A stretch of 64,000 bases of DNA from Modestobacter sp. VKM Ac-2984 (GCF_026967985.1 NZ_JAPVBJ010000003.1:495101-559100); one strand, 5' to 3'; positions 32,011 through 42,019 are shown, counted from the stretch's first letter. Notes: generated by a model not told the origin, from the sequence alone. A program made the numbers and translations.

Positions 32011-32910
32011 TTGAGCTCGATCACCTTCATCGGCCTGGGCATCATGGGTCTCCCCATGGCCCGCAACCTGGCCCGGTCCGGGCACGACGTGACCGGGGTG
32101 GTGCGCTCCGACCGTGGGCGGGCCCGCGCCGCCGAGGCAGGTCTGGCGGCCACCGACGACGCCGTCGAGGCGGCGCAGAACGCCGACGTCGTCATCACGA
32201 TGCTGCCGGACTCGCCCGACGTCCGCTCGGTCGTCAGCGCGATCGGTCCGCACCTCCGGGAGGGGGCGCTGCTGATCGACATGAGCACGATCGACCCCGT
32301 CGCGACCCGCGACATCCGCGCCGAGGCGCTGCCCGGCTCCGTCGCGATGCTCGACGCCCCGGTGAGCGGTGGCGAGGCGGGCGCGATCGACGGGGTCCTG
32401 TCGATCATGGTCGGCGGGGACGCGGCCGACGTGGAGCGGGCCCGCCCCCTGTTCGAGGTGATGGGCACGACCATCGTGCACGTGGGCCCGCTGGGGTCCG
32501 GGCAGGTGGTGAAGGCGGCGAACCAGCTGATCGTCGCGGGGAACATCCAGATGGTCGCGGAGGCCGTCGTCTTCCTGCGCGCCCAGGGGGCCGACCTGAC
32601 GTCCGCGTTGCAGGTGATCGGCGGTGGGCTGGCCGGGAGCACCGTCCTGGAGCGCAAGCGCCAGGCGTTCCTCGACGGCTCGTTCGCGCCGGGCTTCCGC
32701 CTCGCCCTGCACGCCAAGGACCTGGGGATCGTGCAGAACAGCGCCGCCGCCGAGGGGCTGGCACTCCCGCTGACCGCCGCCGTGACGCAGCTCGTGCGTG
32801 CGCTCGTCGCGCGGGGCGACGGCGAGCTGGACCACTCGGCGCTGCTCAAGCTCGCCCAGGAGCTGAACGGAATGGAGCTGAACGGGCAGGACGGCAGCAC
32901 CCACAGCTGA
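32011..32910 (+). CDS. garR: 2-hydroxy-3-oxopropionate (tartronate semialdehyde) reductase
   Basis: A 299-residue beta-hydroxyacid dehydrogenase. The NAD-binding motif is FIGLGIMGLPMARNL, the substrate motif is LDAPVSGGEAGA, and the catalytic Lys168 is in GQVVKAANQLIVAGNIQ. This matches tartronate semialdehyde reductase (to D-glycerate); 3-hydroxyisobutyrate dehydrogenase is the close alternative. The TTG at 32011 is accepted because GAGAGGAG lies about 7 bases upstream and the Rossmann strand starts at residue 4. Tartronate semialdehyde normally arises from glyoxylate (via Gcl) or glucarate aldolase, neither of which is in the window. Confidence 0.88.
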   Translation: MSSITFIGLGIMGLPMARNLARSGHDVTGVVRSDRGRARAAEAGLAATDDAVEAAQNADVVITMLPDSPDVRSVVSAIGPHLREGALLIDMSTIDPVATRDIRAEALPGSVAMLDAPVSGGEAGAIDGVLSIMVGGDAADVERARPLFEVMGTTIVHVGPLGSGQVVKAANQLIVAGNIQMVAEAVVFLRAQGADLTSALQVIGGGLAGSTVLERKRQAFLDGSFAPGFRLALHAKDLGIVQNSAAAEGLALPLTAAVTQLVRALVARGDGELDHSALLKLAQELNGMELNGQDGSTHS

Positions 32911-32912
32911 CG

Positions 32913-32954
32913 GACGGGGCCGGGCACGGACTGGTGTCCGTGCCCGGCCCCGTC
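32913..32954. terminator. Bidirectional hairpin terminator after garR
   Basis: A perfect 18-base stem (GACGGGGCCGGGCACGGA with its complement) and a 6-base loop start 2 bases after the garR stop. It also ends transcripts arriving from the converging malate synthase gene. Confidence 0.85.
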
Positions 32955-32976
32955 GTCGGTCCGGCTGGGTGCGGAG

Positions 32977-33004
32977 CCCGCCGGTCCCCGCGGGGACCGG
33001 CGGG
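32977..33004. terminator. Second hairpin, terminator of malate synthase G
   Basis: A 13-base stem CCCGCCGGTCCCC/GGGGACCGGCGGG with a 2-base spacer sits 8 bases beyond the stop of the leftward glcB. Confidence 0.75.
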
Positions 33005-33011
33005 CCGCTGG

Positions 33012-35246
33012 TCAGGGCGCCGGGCTCGGTGCTTCGTCGTCGAGCACCGCGCTGCGGGTCGCCGACTCCTGGCCGGGGTCGGCCTGCTTGGCCCGCTGCC
33101 GCCAGACGGTCAGCGCGCGCTCGGTGTAGCCGTTGGGCTCCCGGCGCCCGGAGAAGACCAGGTCCAGGGCCGCCTGGAACGACGGACTGGCGTCCAGGTC
33201 GGCGCTCATCGGCTGGTAGCCCGGCTCACCGGCGTTCTGCTCGTCCACCAGGCCCGCCATCCGGGCGAAGGTGGCCCGGACCTGAGCCTCGTCGACGACG
33301 CCGTGGTGCAGCCAGTTCGCGATCTGCTGGCTGGAGATCCGCAGCGTGGCGCGGTCCTCCATCAGGCCGGCGCCCTCCAGGTCGGGCACGGTGGAGCAGC
33401 CGATCCCCAGACCGACCCAGCGCACCACGTAGCCGAGGATGGACTGCGCGTTGGTCTCCAGCTCGTGGTCCCGCTGGTCCGGCGACAGGTCGGCGCGGTC
33501 GGCCAGCACCGGTGGCACCAGCAGGTCGCGGCGGTCGGCGAGCGGGCGCCCGCCCAGCTCCTGCTGCACCGCGCGGACGTCGGTCTCCAGGTAGTGCAGC
33601 GCGTGCAGGGTCGCCGCCGTGGGCGAGGGCACCCAGGCGGTGTTCGCCCCGGCCCGCGGGTGGCCGCCCTTGGTGTCGAGCATCTCCCGCATGGCGGCGG
33701 GCTTGGCCCACATGCCCTTGCCGATCTGCGCCTGCCCGGCGAACCCGGCGCGCAGCGCCACGTCGACGTTGCGGTCCTCGTACGTCGTCAACCAGGTCGA
33801 GGTCTTCTGGTCGCCCTTGGGCACCACCGGTCCGGCCTCGAAGTCGGTGTGGATCTCGTCCCCGGTGCGGTCCAGGAAGCCGGTGTTGACGAAGATGACC
33901 CGGTCGGCGGCGCGGGCGATGCAGGCCTCGAGGTTGACCGAGGTCCGCTTCTCCTCGTCCATGATGCCGATCTTGAGGGTCCGTGGCTCCAGGCCGAGCG
34001 CCTCCTCCACCGCGGCGAACAGCTCCACCGAGAGCGAGACCTCGTCCGGGCCGTGCATCTTCGGCTTGACGATGTAGACGCTGCCGGCCCGGGTGTGGGT
34101 GTACCGGGCCAGGCCGCGCAGGTCGTACAGGGCGGCCACGGCGGAGACCAGGACGTCCAGGACCTCCTCCAGCACCGGCTCACCGTCGGGGGTGCGGACG
34201 GCGTCCAGGCGCATGTGGTGCCCGACGTTGCGGACCAGCAGCAGCGACCGGCCGGGGAGGACCAGCTCCTCGCCGTCGGCGCCGACGTAGCTCCGGTCGC
34301 CGTGGAGAGTGCGCGTCACGCTGCGCCCCTCCTTGCCGAAGGTCGCGGTGAGCTCGCCGGTGCGCAGCCCGAGCCAGGTCCGGTACGCACCGACCTTGTC
34401 GGGGCCGTCGACCGTGGCGACCGAGTCCTCCAGGTCCACGATGGTGCTGACCGCGGACTCCAGCACGGCGTCGGAGACGCCGGCGTGGTGTTGGCCGCCG
34501 ACCTTCGTCGACGGGTCGACGGTGAGCTCGAGGTGCAGCCCGTTGCGGCGCAGCAGGACCGCCGCGGCCCGGTCGCCCTCCCCCGCCCGGTGGCCGGCGA
34601 ACTGCCCGGGCTCGGCCAGCCCGGTCGTGCCTGCGTCGGTGTCGACGACGAGCTCCCCCGGCGCGGTCACCCGGTAGGCGGTGACGGCGGCGTGGCTGCC
34701 CGCGGCGAGCGGGAAGTGCTGGTCGAGCAGCCGGTCGGCCTCGGCGATGACCTGAGCACCGCGACGTTCGTCGTAGCCGCGTGCGAGCTCGTGCTCCAGC
34801 GGCAGCGCATCGGTCCCGTAGAGGGCGTCGAACAGCGATCCCCAGCGCGCGTTCGCGGCGTTGAGCGCGTACCGCGGCACGGTCGCCGGGACGACGAGCT
34901 GCGGCCCGGCGACCTCGGCGATCTCCCGGTCGACGCGCTCGACCCGAAGGGTCGGCTCTTCCTGCGGCAGCAGGTAGCCGATCTCGGTGAGGAACGCCTC
35001 CAGTGCCGCCACGTCGCCGGCACCGTGCTCGCGGTGCCAGGCGTCGATCTGCTCCTGGAGGTCGTCCCGGCGGCTCAGCAGCCCCGCGACCCGCCCACCG
35101 AAGCGCTGCTGGAGGTCCGCGACCGTCCCCCAGAACCACGCCGGCTCCAGGTCCAGGCCGGCGAGCAGCTCCTCGGCCACGAACTCCCGCAGCACCGGGT
35201 CGACCTGTAGGCCACCGGTTCCCGTTCCATCGCTCACGTTCGACAT
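33012..35246 (-). CDS. glcB: Malate synthase G
   Basis: A 744-residue malate synthase of the G type (about 720-740 residues), condensing glyoxylate with acetyl-CoA to malate. Recognisable stretches are STIVDLEDSVATVDG, RSLLLVRNVGHHM, YIVKPKMHGPDEV, LKIGIMDEEKRTSVNLEACI, NTGFLDRTGDEIHT, QIGKGMWAKPAAM and WVPSPTAATLHALHY. The ATG at 35246 has GGAGAGACGGAG directly upstream; the frame open to 35339 is not supported. No isocitrate lyase is in the window. A possible operator lies 425 bases upstream at 35671-35695. It may simply serve general C2 metabolism, but its place beside garR suggests a role in glyoxylate disposal in this cluster. Confidence 0.97.
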   Translation of the reverse strand: MSNVSDGTGTGGLQVDPVLREFVAEELLAGLDLEPAWFWGTVADLQQRFGGRVAGLLSRRDDLQEQIDAWHREHGAGDVAALEAFLTEIGYLLPQEEPTLRVERVDREIAEVAGPQLVVPATVPRYALNAANARWGSLFDALYGTDALPLEHELARGYDERRGAQVIAEADRLLDQHFPLAAGSHAAVTAYRVTAPGELVVDTDAGTTGLAEPGQFAGHRAGEGDRAAAVLLRRNGLHLELTVDPSTKVGGQHHAGVSDAVLESAVSTIVDLEDSVATVDGPDKVGAYRTWLGLRTGELTATFGKEGRSVTRTLHGDRSYVGADGEELVLPGRSLLLVRNVGHHMRLDAVRTPDGEPVLEEVLDVLVSAVAALYDLRGLARYTHTRAGSVYIVKPKMHGPDEVSLSVELFAAVEEALGLEPRTLKIGIMDEEKRTSVNLEACIARAADRVIFVNTGFLDRTGDEIHTDFEAGPVVPKGDQKTSTWLTTYEDRNVDVALRAGFAGQAQIGKGMWAKPAAMREMLDTKGGHPRAGANTAWVPSPTAATLHALHYLETDVRAVQQELGGRPLADRRDLLVPPVLADRADLSPDQRDHELETNAQSILGYVVRWVGLGIGCSTVPDLEGAGLMEDRATLRISSQQIANWLHHGVVDEAQVRATFARMAGLVDEQNAGEPGYQPMSADLDASPSFQAALDLVFSGRREPNGYTERALTVWRQRAKQADPGQESATRSAVLDDEAPSPAP

Positions 35247-35670
35247 CTCCGTCTCTCCGTCATCCCGGGACCGAGGCCCCGCTGGTCGGTGTGCTGGTGC
35301 AGGATCCGCTCCTCGAGCAGGACGTGCCCGGTCGAGCATGGATCAGAACCTGCCGGGCCCGCTGGTCCGGGCATCGAGGGCAGCCGCCGATGGAGCCCGC
35401 CAGCTGGGTCGAGCGGTCCGGGGCGGGCGTCGGGGTCGTGCCCGGCCACCGCGGCCGAGCTCCCGGCGTCGGTCACTCCGGGTGGCACGACGACGCGCTG
35501 GCGGCCACCTCCCGGTCCTGCTCGCGGGCACACGGGCCCGGTCGACCACGGTCCCGTGGGTCACGCGCAGGGCACCACCGGACGGACCCGGACCCGCCCC
35601 AGCGGCCACGAACGGGCACGGCGGGAACGAGGAGGGCCATGGCGATCATGGTGGCGACCGCGGCGAGGTG

Positions 35671-35695
35671 GTGACACCGGTTGCCAGGAGTTGCC
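35671..35695 (-). promoter_or_regulatory. Composite operator-like element upstream of glcB
   Basis: GTGACACCGGTTGCCAG (35671-35687) is a degenerate copy of the palindrome; TTGCC at 35681 recurs at 35691. The minus strand reads GGCAACTCCTGGCAA toward glcB. The distance to the glcB start (425 bases) is long, which lowers confidence. Confidence 0.45.
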
Positions 35696-35726
35696 GCACG
35701 GGGCGGTCGACTGCCTCGCCAACAGC

Positions 35727-35760
35727 AGAGGCCGTCCCCGGTCTCCCGGGAACGGCCTCT
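35727..35760. terminator. Terminator of tRNA-Pro
   Basis: A 15-base stem with one mismatch (AGAGGCCGTCCCCGG against CCGGGAACGGCCTCT) and a 4-base loop lies 18 bases beyond the 3' end of the leftward tRNA gene. Confidence 0.75.
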
Positions 35761-35778
35761 GATCTGTCACTCCTTCTG

Positions 35779-35852
<74 letters not shown>

Positions 35853-35927
35853 AGCTCCGGGTGCCTTGCGGCCCCGATCGCTGCCCGAGCAGGTTACCGC
35901 ACCCGGTCCCCCGCTCTGCGCGCCGGG

Positions 35928-37301
35928 TCAGCCCTTGCGGTCCCGCGCCTTGCTCTCGCGGACCTTGATCGACACGTCGATCGGCGTGCCGTGGAAGCCG
36001 AACTGCTCGCGCAGCTTGCGCTCCAGGAAGCGCCGGTAGCCCGCCTCCAGGAAACCGGTGGAGAAGACCACGAACCGGGGCGGCCGGATGTCGGCCTGGG
36101 TGACGTACTTGATCTTCGGGGCGCGGCCTCCGCGGGCCGGCGGCGGGGTCTCCTGCACCAGCGCCCGGATGAACGTGTTGAGCTCCGCCGTGGGCACCCG
36201 GGTCTCCCAGCCGGCCAGCGCCGTCTTCAGGTGACCGGCCAGCTTGTTCACCCCGCGACCGGTGGTCGCCGAGATGTTGACCCGGCTGGCCCACGTGATC
36301 CGGGCCAGGTCGCGGTCGATCTCCTTCTCCAGCTGGGCGTGCCGGTCCTCGTCGACGTTGTCCCACTTGTTGAAGGCGATGACCAGCGCCCGCCCGGCCT
36401 CGATCACCTGGGTGATCACCCGCTGGTCCTGCTCGCTGATCACCTCGTCGGCGGCCAGCAGCACGACGGCGACCTCGGCGGCCTCGATGGCGGCCTCGGT
36501 GCGCAGGCTGGCGTAGTACTCGGTGCCGCTGGCGGTGTTGACCTTGCGGCGCAGCCCGGCGGTGTCGACGAACCGCCACTGCTCATCGCCGAGGGCGACC
36601 AGGGAGTCGACCGGGTCGACCGTGGTGCCGGCCACCGAGTCCACGACCGAGCGCTCCTCCTTGGACAGCCGGTTGATCAGGCTGGACTTGCCGACGTTCG
36701 GCCGGCCGACCAGCGCCACCCGGCGCGGGCCGCCCAGGTTCTCCTGCTCCCGGGGCGCCTCCGGCATCGCGTCCAGCACCAGGTCGAGCAGGTCACCGCT
36801 CCCCCGGCCGTGCAGTGCACTGACCGAGAACGGCTCCCCCAGGCCCAGCGACCAGAGCTCGGCGGCGTTCGACTCGCCCCGCTCGTCGTCCACCTTGTTG
36901 GCCACCAGGATCACCGGCGTCGTGCTGCGGCGCAGCACCCGGGCGGCGGCCAGGTCGGTCTCGGTCACCCCGACCGCGGCGTCCACGACCAGGACGATCA
37001 CGTCGGCGGTCTTCATCGCGTACTCGGCCTGCCGGGCGATGGAGGCGGCCATGCCGGTCGCCTTCGGCTCCCAGCCGCCGGTGTCGACGACCGTGAAGTT
37101 CTTGCCGTTCCACAGCGCCTGGTACGGGATGCGGTCCCGGGTGACGCCCGGGATGTCCTGGACGACGGCGGCGCGGCGGCCCAGGAACCGGTTGACCAGG
37201 GTCGACTTGCCGACGTTCGGCCGCCCCACGATGGCCACCACGGGGAGCGGGCCGGTGGGCTCGTCACCACCGGGTACGTCGAGGTCGTTGTCCATGCTCA
37301 T
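35928..37301 (-). CDS. der: Ribosome-assembly GTPase Der (EngA)
   Basis: A 457-residue protein with two tandem GTPase domains and a KH-like C-terminal domain, acting in 50S ribosome assembly. The first domain has [20 protein letters not shown] and NKVD; the second has [20 protein letters not shown] and NKWD. The C-terminus holds [18 protein letters not shown] as in all Der proteins. The ATG at 37301 overlaps the cmk stop (ATGA); a second ATG at 37295 is possible. Last protein gene of the aroH-cmk-der operon. Confidence 0.98.
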   Translation of the reverse strand: MSMDNDLDVPGGDEPTGPLPVVAIVGRPNVGKSTLVNRFLGRRAAVVQDIPGVTRDRIPYQALWNGKNFTVVDTGGWEPKATGMAASIARQAEYAMKTADVIVLVVDAAVGVTETDLAAARVLRRSTTPVILVANKVDDERGESNAAELWSLGLGEPFSVSALHGRGSGDLLDLVLDAMPEAPREQENLGGPRRVALVGRPNVGKSSLINRLSKEERSVVDSVAGTTVDPVDSLVALGDEQWRFVDTAGLRRKVNTASGTEYYASLRTEAAIEAAEVAVVLLAADEVISEQDQRVITQVIEAGRALVIAFNKWDNVDEDRHAQLEKEIDRDLARITWASRVNISATTGRGVNKLAGHLKTALAGWETRVPTAELNTFIRALVQETPPPARGGRAPKIKYVTQADIRPPRFVVFSTGFLEAGYRRFLERKLREQFGFHGTPIDVSIKVRESKARDRKG

Positions 37302-37981
37302 GCTGCTCCTACTGCTGTGCGAGCCAGGTCGAGCACACGCTCGACCACGGCATCACGGTCCAGCCCGGTGCTGTCGACGACCACGGCGTCGACAGCTGGG
37401 CGCAGCGGGCTGTCTGCCCGGCTGCTGTCGTACTCGTCTCGGCGCCGCAGGTCGGCGGCGATCTCGGCGATCTTGGTGGGGTCCGTGACCCCGAGCTGAC
37501 CGGCCCGCCGCTGGGCGCGGGCCTCGGGCGCGGCGGTCAGGTAGATCTTCACGGTGGCGTCGGGCAGGACGACGGTGCCGATGTCCCGGCCCTCGACGAC
37601 GACTGCGTCGGCCTCGGCGACCAGCGCGCGCTGCCGGTCCACCAGCATCCGGCGCACCGCGGGGACGGCGGAGACCGGCGACACCGTGCGGGTCACCTCA
37701 GCACCCCGGATCCGCGCGGCGACGTCGACGCCGTCGACCAGCACCAGCTCCGCACCGGCCGTCGTCCCCACCTGGATGTCGGCGGAGGCGACGGCGCGGG
37801 TCACGGCGTCGGGGTCGGTCAGGTCGACCCCGGCGTCGAGCACCGCGACGGTCGCCGCCCGGTACATGGCGCCGGTGTCCAGGTAGGCCGCACCCAGCCG
37901 GGAGGCGACGTCCCGGGCGACGCTGGACTTCCCCGTGCCCGACGGCCCGTCCAGGGTCACCTGGCCACGGAACCCGCTCAC
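37298..37981 (-). CDS. cmk: Cytidylate kinase
   Basis: A 227-residue CMP/dCMP kinase. The P-loop is [18 protein letters not shown], followed by [25 protein letters not shown] and the lid [14 protein letters not shown]. The GTG at 37981 overlaps the aroH stop by 4 bases (GTGA), and its own stop overlaps der. The frame stays open to 38122 over aroH, which is antistructure rather than coding. Confidence 0.97.
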   Translation of the reverse strand: MSGFRGQVTLDGPSGTGKSSVARDVASRLGAAYLDTGAMYRAATVAVLDAGVDLTDPDAVTRAVASADIQVGTTAGAELVLVDGVDVAARIRGAEVTRTVSPVSAVPAVRRMLVDRQRALVAEADAVVVEGRDIGTVVLPDATVKIYLTAAPEARAQRRAGQLGVTDPTKIAEIAADLRRRDEYDSSRADSPLRPAVDAVVVDSTGLDRDAVVERVLDLARTAVGAA

Positions 37982-38340
37982 TGTGCGATGTCCCGGCGCA
38001 GCGCGACCGCTCCGCGCAGGTACACGTGCTGCACGTCGGCGCGGCTCCGCTCCGTCTCCACGTGCGCCATCAGCCGCAGCACCCGCGGCAGGGCGTGCGG
38101 CACGGCGATCTCGGTGGCGCACATCAGGGGGACGTCGCCGAGCCCCAGCTCCCGCGCGGCCAGGGCCGGGAACTCCGACACCAGGTCGGGCGTGGCGGTG
38201 AACAGGATGCTGATCAGATCAGCGGGGTCCAGCTCGTTGCGCGCCAGGACGGTGCTCACCAGCTCCCGGGTGGCGTCCAGCACCTCGTCCCGGTCGTCGG
38301 CGGCCACCTGGGTCGCACCGCGGATGGCTCGGACGGCCAC
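37978..38340 (-). CDS. aroH: Chorismate mutase, AroH type
   Basis: A 120-residue monofunctional chorismate mutase of the trimeric Bacillus AroH class, converting chorismate to prephenate. Typical residues are the N-terminal VRAIRGATQV, the CATEIAVPHALPRVLRLM stretch carrying the active-site Glu and Arg, and the terminal VQHVYLRGAVALR. The GTG at 38340 has AGGAG 6 bases upstream; an in-frame ATG at 38382 lacks one. First gene of the coupled aroH-cmk-der operon, immediately downstream of the xylan island. Confidence 0.95.
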   Translation of the reverse strand: MAVRAIRGATQVAADDRDEVLDATRELVSTVLARNELDPADLISILFTATPDLVSEFPALAARELGLGDVPLMCATEIAVPHALPRVLRLMAHVETERSRADVQHVYLRGAVALRRDIAQ

Positions 38341-38407
38341 AGCACTCTCCTCGATCGATGCGGTGCACGGGTCGCCGTGCACCTCGATCGAGTCTACGGA
38401 GCCCGTG

Positions 38408-38439
38408 CCACCTCTCCCGCCGGACGGCGGGAGAGGTGG
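38408..38439. terminator. Hairpin terminator after galM
   Basis: A perfect 14-base stem (CCACCTCTCCCGCC with its complement) and loop GGAC lie 10 bases beyond the galM stop. It marks the left boundary of the xylose island and separates it from aroH. Confidence 0.8.
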
Positions 38440-38448
38440 TGGATCGGC

Positions 38449-39366
38449 TCACCCCAGGGGCGTGAGGCCCCAGGTCGCCGTGGTGGACTCCCCCGGCTCC
38501 AGGCGGATCACCGACTCCCCGGTGGCGAAGGCGTTCGGCGGGCAGGTCATCGGCTCGACCGCCAGCCCCTGCCGGCGGCGCGGCTCGGGCACCACGTCGC
38601 CGGTGAACAGCTGCAGGTGGCTGTAGGCCGGGTCCAGCCAGAGCGCAGCGCCACGCCCGTCCGGGCCGGTGAACCGCACCCAGGCCAGCCCGTCGGCGTC
38701 CCGCTCGAGGTCGGTGAAGGCGTGGTCGATGACCAGGTCCCCGACGGCCCGGCCGCCGCGCAGGTCGTAGGGAGTGCCGGCCACCGGCACCGAGCCGGTG
38801 GGGATCCCCCGCCCGTCGGTCTCCAGCCGGGTCCGCCCCGGTGCATCCAGCACGCAGTCGTCCACCCGCAGCCCTGGCCCGGCGGCCAGGTAGGGGTGGT
38901 GCCCCTCGCCGTAGGGCAGGGCGACCGACCCCTCGTTGACGGCGGTCGTGGTGACCCGCAGCCCCTCGGTCGACAGCTCGTAGGCCACCTGGAGGCGCAG
39001 GGCGAACGGGTAGCCGGGCTGCGGGTGCAGCAGGTGCTCCAGCGTGACGCCGTCGCTGCTCCGGTCGACCACGCGCCAGGCCACGAAGCGCACCAGGCCG
39101 TGGATCGCGTTGGCCTGCTCCGGCTCGCTCAGCGGCGTGCGGTGCTCCTCGCCGTCCCAGGTGTAGCAGCCGTCGGCGAGCCGGTTCGGCCAGGGGACGA
39201 GCACCTGTCCCCGGACGGTGCCGGCCATCTCGTCCTCGCCGTAGCCGTCCACGAGCGCTCGGCCCGCGACGTGGTAGGACCGCAGCCCGCCGCCCACCTC
39301 GACCACGGTCGCCTCGGCCCCGGCGCAGCGGAGGGTGAACTGCTCTCCAGTGGGCAGGACCGTCAT
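38449..39366 (-). CDS. galM: Aldose 1-epimerase (mutarotase-like)
   Basis: A 305-residue beta-sandwich epimerase that interconverts alpha and beta anomers of aldoses. Substrate-side motifs include VLVPWPNRLADGCY, NAIHGLVR (histidine), YGEGHHPYL (second histidine pair) and GLAVEPMTCPPNAF (catalytic glutamate). It overlaps the upstream ATPase gene by 4 bases (ATGA). In this island it would speed conversion of beta-xylose released by retaining enzymes to the alpha form used by xylose isomerase. It is the last gene before the terminator. Confidence 0.92.
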   Translation of the reverse strand: MTVLPTGEQFTLRCAGAEATVVEVGGGLRSYHVAGRALVDGYGEDEMAGTVRGQVLVPWPNRLADGCYTWDGEEHRTPLSEPEQANAIHGLVRFVAWRVVDRSSDGVTLEHLLHPQPGYPFALRLQVAYELSTEGLRVTTTAVNEGSVALPYGEGHHPYLAAGPGLRVDDCVLDAPGRTRLETDGRGIPTGSVPVAGTPYDLRGGRAVGDLVIDHAFTDLERDADGLAWVRFTGPDGRGAALWLDPAYSHLQLFTGDVVPEPRRRQGLAVEPMTCPPNAFATGESVIRLEPGESTTATWGLTPLG

Positions 39367-40430
39367 CCCAGACGCGCCCCGGACTCGAGGGAGAACAGGT
39401 GCACGTGGTCCGGGCGGGCCGTCACGTGGACGACGTCCCCCGAGCGCGGGGGACGACGGCCGTCGACCCGGGCGATGATCGGCTGCTCCACGTCCTCGAA
39501 CAGGGCCCGGCCGTACAGGTACGCGTCTGCGCCGAGCTCCTCGACCACGTCGATCTCCACCGGCAGGCCCTCGGCGGAGAGGTCGAGGTCCTCGGGCCGC
39601 ACGCCGAGCGTGAGCCTGGGCTCGGAACCCAGCACGTCGCGCGCCACCGGCTGCAGCGCCGTGCCGAACCGGACACCGCCGTCGACGACCGGCACCTCGA
39701 ACAGGTTCATCGCCGGCGAGCCGATGAAACCGGCCACGAAGGCGTTCGCCGGGCGGTCGTAGAGCTCACGAGGGGCGCCGACCTGCATGAGCAGGCCGTC
39801 CTTCAGCACCGCGACCCGGTCCCCCATGGTCATCGCCTCGACCTGGTCGTGGGTGACGTAGACGGTGGTGATGCCCAGCCGGCGCTGCAGCGAGGCGATC
39901 TGCGTACGCGTCTGCACCCGCAGCTTGGCGTCCAGGTTCGACAGCGGCTCGTCCATCAGGAACACCTGCGGCTTGCGCACGATCGCCCGCCCCATCGCCA
40001 CCCGCTGCCGCTGACCACCGGAGAGCGCCTTGGGCTTGCGGTCCAGGTAGGGCTCCAGGTCCAGCAGCCTGGCCGCCTCCTCCACCCGGGTGCGGCGCTC
40101 CTCCTTGCTCATCCCGGCGATCTTCAGCGCGAAGCCCATGTTGTCCGCGACCGTCATGTGCGGGTAGAGGGCGTAGTTCTGGAACACCATCGCGATGTCC
40201 CGGTCCTTGGGGGCGACGTCGGTGACGTCCTGGTCCCCGATGAGGATCCGCCCCCCGTCGACGTCCTCCAGCCCGGCGAGCATCCGCAGGGACGTGGACT
40301 TCCCGCAGCCCGACGGACCGACCAGGACGAGGAACTCCCCGTCCTGGACCTCCAGGTCCAGCGAGTCGACCGCAGGGCGCTGACCCGCTTGGTAGATCCG
40401 GGTCGCGGAGTCGAAGGTAACGGTGGCCAT
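39363..40430 (-). CDS. Sugar ABC transporter ATPase (MsmK/UgpC type)
   Basis: A 355-residue ATPase of the CUT1 sugar-transporter class. It has GPSGCGKSTSLRMLAGLE (Walker A), MVFQNYALYPHMTV (Q-loop), LSGGQRQRVAMGRAI, VFLMDEPLSNLDAKLR (Walker B), and a C-terminal OB-type regulatory domain with LTLGVRPEDLDL. The ATG at 40430 follows AGGAGGA. It lies about 11 kb from the binding protein and two permeases at 51109-54269, which lack an ATPase of their own, so it probably energises them; such ATPases often serve several sugar transporters. Confidence 0.95.
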   Translation of the reverse strand: MATVTFDSATRIYQAGQRPAVDSLDLEVQDGEFLVLVGPSGCGKSTSLRMLAGLEDVDGGRILIGDQDVTDVAPKDRDIAMVFQNYALYPHMTVADNMGFALKIAGMSKEERRTRVEEAARLLDLEPYLDRKPKALSGGQRQRVAMGRAIVRKPQVFLMDEPLSNLDAKLRVQTRTQIASLQRRLGITTVYVTHDQVEAMTMGDRVAVLKDGLLMQVGAPRELYDRPANAFVAGFIGSPAMNLFEVPVVDGGVRFGTALQPVARDVLGSEPRLTLGVRPEDLDLSAEGLPVEIDVVEELGADAYLYGRALFEDVEQPIIARVDGRRPPRSGDVVHVTARPDHVHLFSLESGARLG

Positions 40431-40534
40431 GGTGTCCTCCTACCGGCAGGAACGTGCCGGACGATCCGAGTGGGTGGTGCCGTGGACGTCGTGGTGCCGT
40501 GCAAGTTCTACCGCCCTGCGGCGGGGCCGGGCTT

Positions 40535-41983
40535 TCAGACCCGGTCGGCGGTCATCTCCCGGACCTCCGCGTACCGCTCGCGCACGAACGGGACCGGGTC
40601 CGCCTGGTAGGTCTGCGTGCTGGTCGCGGGCCAGACCGGCGGGGCATCCCCACCGGCCAGCACCCACGCGGCCTGGCGGGCGGCGCCGTCGGCGACGTAC
40701 TCCCCCGGCGGCGGCACCAGCACCGGCACCCCGAGCACCGCAGGGGCCAGCCGGCGCACTGCCTCGGAGCGCGCGCCGCCACCGACCAGGAGCACCCGGC
40801 GCACCGGGTTGCCCTGGGCGGCGATCGCCTCGAGCCCGTCGGCCAGGCCGCACAGCAGCCCCTCCACCGCGGCGCGCGCCAGGTGCGCGGGGTCGGCGGT
40901 CGACAGGGTCAGCCCGTGCAGCGCGCCGGTGGCGTGGGGCTTGTCCGGCGTCCGCTCCCCCTCCAGGTAGGGGACCAGGACCAGGCCGCCGGAACCGGCG
41001 GGCGCGGTCAGCGCCAGCCGGGACAGCTCGTCGTGGTCCACCCCGAGGAGACGGGCCGTCGCGTCCAGCACCCGGGCGGCGTTGAGCGTGACGACCAGGG
41101 GCAGGAAGTTGCCGGTGGCGTCGGCGAACCCGGCGACGGTGCCGGTCGGGTCGGCCGACGGGGTGGTGGAGACGGTGGAGACGACGCCGGAGGTGCCGAT
41201 GGAGAGGACGACGTCGCCGGGCTCGGCGTTGATGCCGAGCGCAGCGGCGGCGTTGTCGCCGGTCCCCGGACCGAGGACGGCGCCGCCGTCCGCGGCGACC
41301 GCGCCCGCCGAAACGGCGCCGGCCCGCTCGGCCGGACCGAGGACGCGGGGCAGCACCGGGGCGCGGCCGCCGAACGCCCGCTCCAGCAGGTCGGTCCGGT
41401 AGTCCCCGGTGAACGGCGACCAGTAGCCCGTGCCGCTGGCATCGCCCCGGTCGGTGACCAGGCCGTCCAGGCTCTGTTGGCCACCCTCCGACCCACCCCG
41501 GCGGCCCCCGGCCAGTCGCCACGTGAGCCAGTCGTGCGGCAAGCAGACCGCCGCCGTCCGGTCCGCGTTCTCCGGCTCGTGCTCGGCCAGCCAGCGCAGC
41601 TTGGTGACGGTGAACGACGCGACCGGCACGAGTCCGACGGCGTCGGCCCAGGCCTGCCCGCCGCCGAGCTCGGCAGTGAGGTCGGTGGCGGCCTGGGCGG
41701 AACGGGTGTCGTTCCACAGCAGCGCCGGACGGACCACCTCGCCGTCGGAGTCCAGGCACACCATCCCGTGCTGCTGCCCGCCGACGGCGACCGCGGCGAC
41801 GTCGGCGAGGCCGCCGGCCTCCTCGATCGCCGTCCGCAGCGCCGCCTCCCAGGCGGCGGGGTCGACCTCGGTGCCCTCCGGGTGGCTCGCCCGGCCCTCC
41901 CGGACCAGGCGGCCGGTCTCGGCGTCCCGGACGACGACCTTGCACGACTGGGTCGACGAGTCGACCCCCGCCACCAGCGTCAT
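40535..41983 (-). CDS. xylB: Xylulokinase
   Basis: A 482-residue FGGY kinase phosphorylating D-xylulose to xylulose 5-phosphate. The N-terminus [18 protein letters not shown] is the phosphate loop; [24 protein letters not shown] and [12 protein letters not shown] are typical xylulokinase stretches, and [18 protein letters not shown] is the C-terminal nucleotide-binding signature. It lies 36 bases downstream of xylA on the same strand, forming the classical xylA-xylB pair. Confidence 0.97.
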   Translation of the reverse strand: MTLVAGVDSSTQSCKVVVRDAETGRLVREGRASHPEGTEVDPAAWEAALRTAIEEAGGLADVAAVAVGGQQHGMVCLDSDGEVVRPALLWNDTRSAQAATDLTAELGGGQAWADAVGLVPVASFTVTKLRWLAEHEPENADRTAAVCLPHDWLTWRLAGGRRGGSEGGQQSLDGLVTDRGDASGTGYWSPFTGDYRTDLLERAFGGRAPVLPRVLGPAERAGAVSAGAVAADGGAVLGPGTGDNAAAALGINAEPGDVVLSIGTSGVVSTVSTTPSADPTGTVAGFADATGNFLPLVVTLNAARVLDATARLLGVDHDELSRLALTAPAGSGGLVLVPYLEGERTPDKPHATGALHGLTLSTADPAHLARAAVEGLLCGLADGLEAIAAQGNPVRRVLLVGGGARSEAVRRLAPAVLGVPVLVPPPGEYVADGAARQAAWVLAGGDAPPVWPATSTQTYQADPVPFVRERYAEVREMTADRV

Positions 41984-42019
41984 GACCTGCTCCTGCTGCT
42001 CTCTGCGGTCGGGGTCAGC

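Larger units (their letters stand above)
35247..35778. other. 532-base non-coding stretch between glcB and tRNA-Pro
   Basis: Several open frames cross this interval but all are Arg/Pro/Gly-rich, start without ribosome sites and overlap each other on both strands. The identifiable content is the operator-like element at 35671-35695 and the tRNA terminator at 35727-35760. The glcB promoter should lie here. Confidence 0.65.

Noticed and set aside
35247-35670. Small genes or a riboswitch upstream of glcB
   Set aside because: Overlapping Arg/Pro-rich frames on both strands lack ribosome sites, and no known riboswitch core was recognised. Listed as non-coding.
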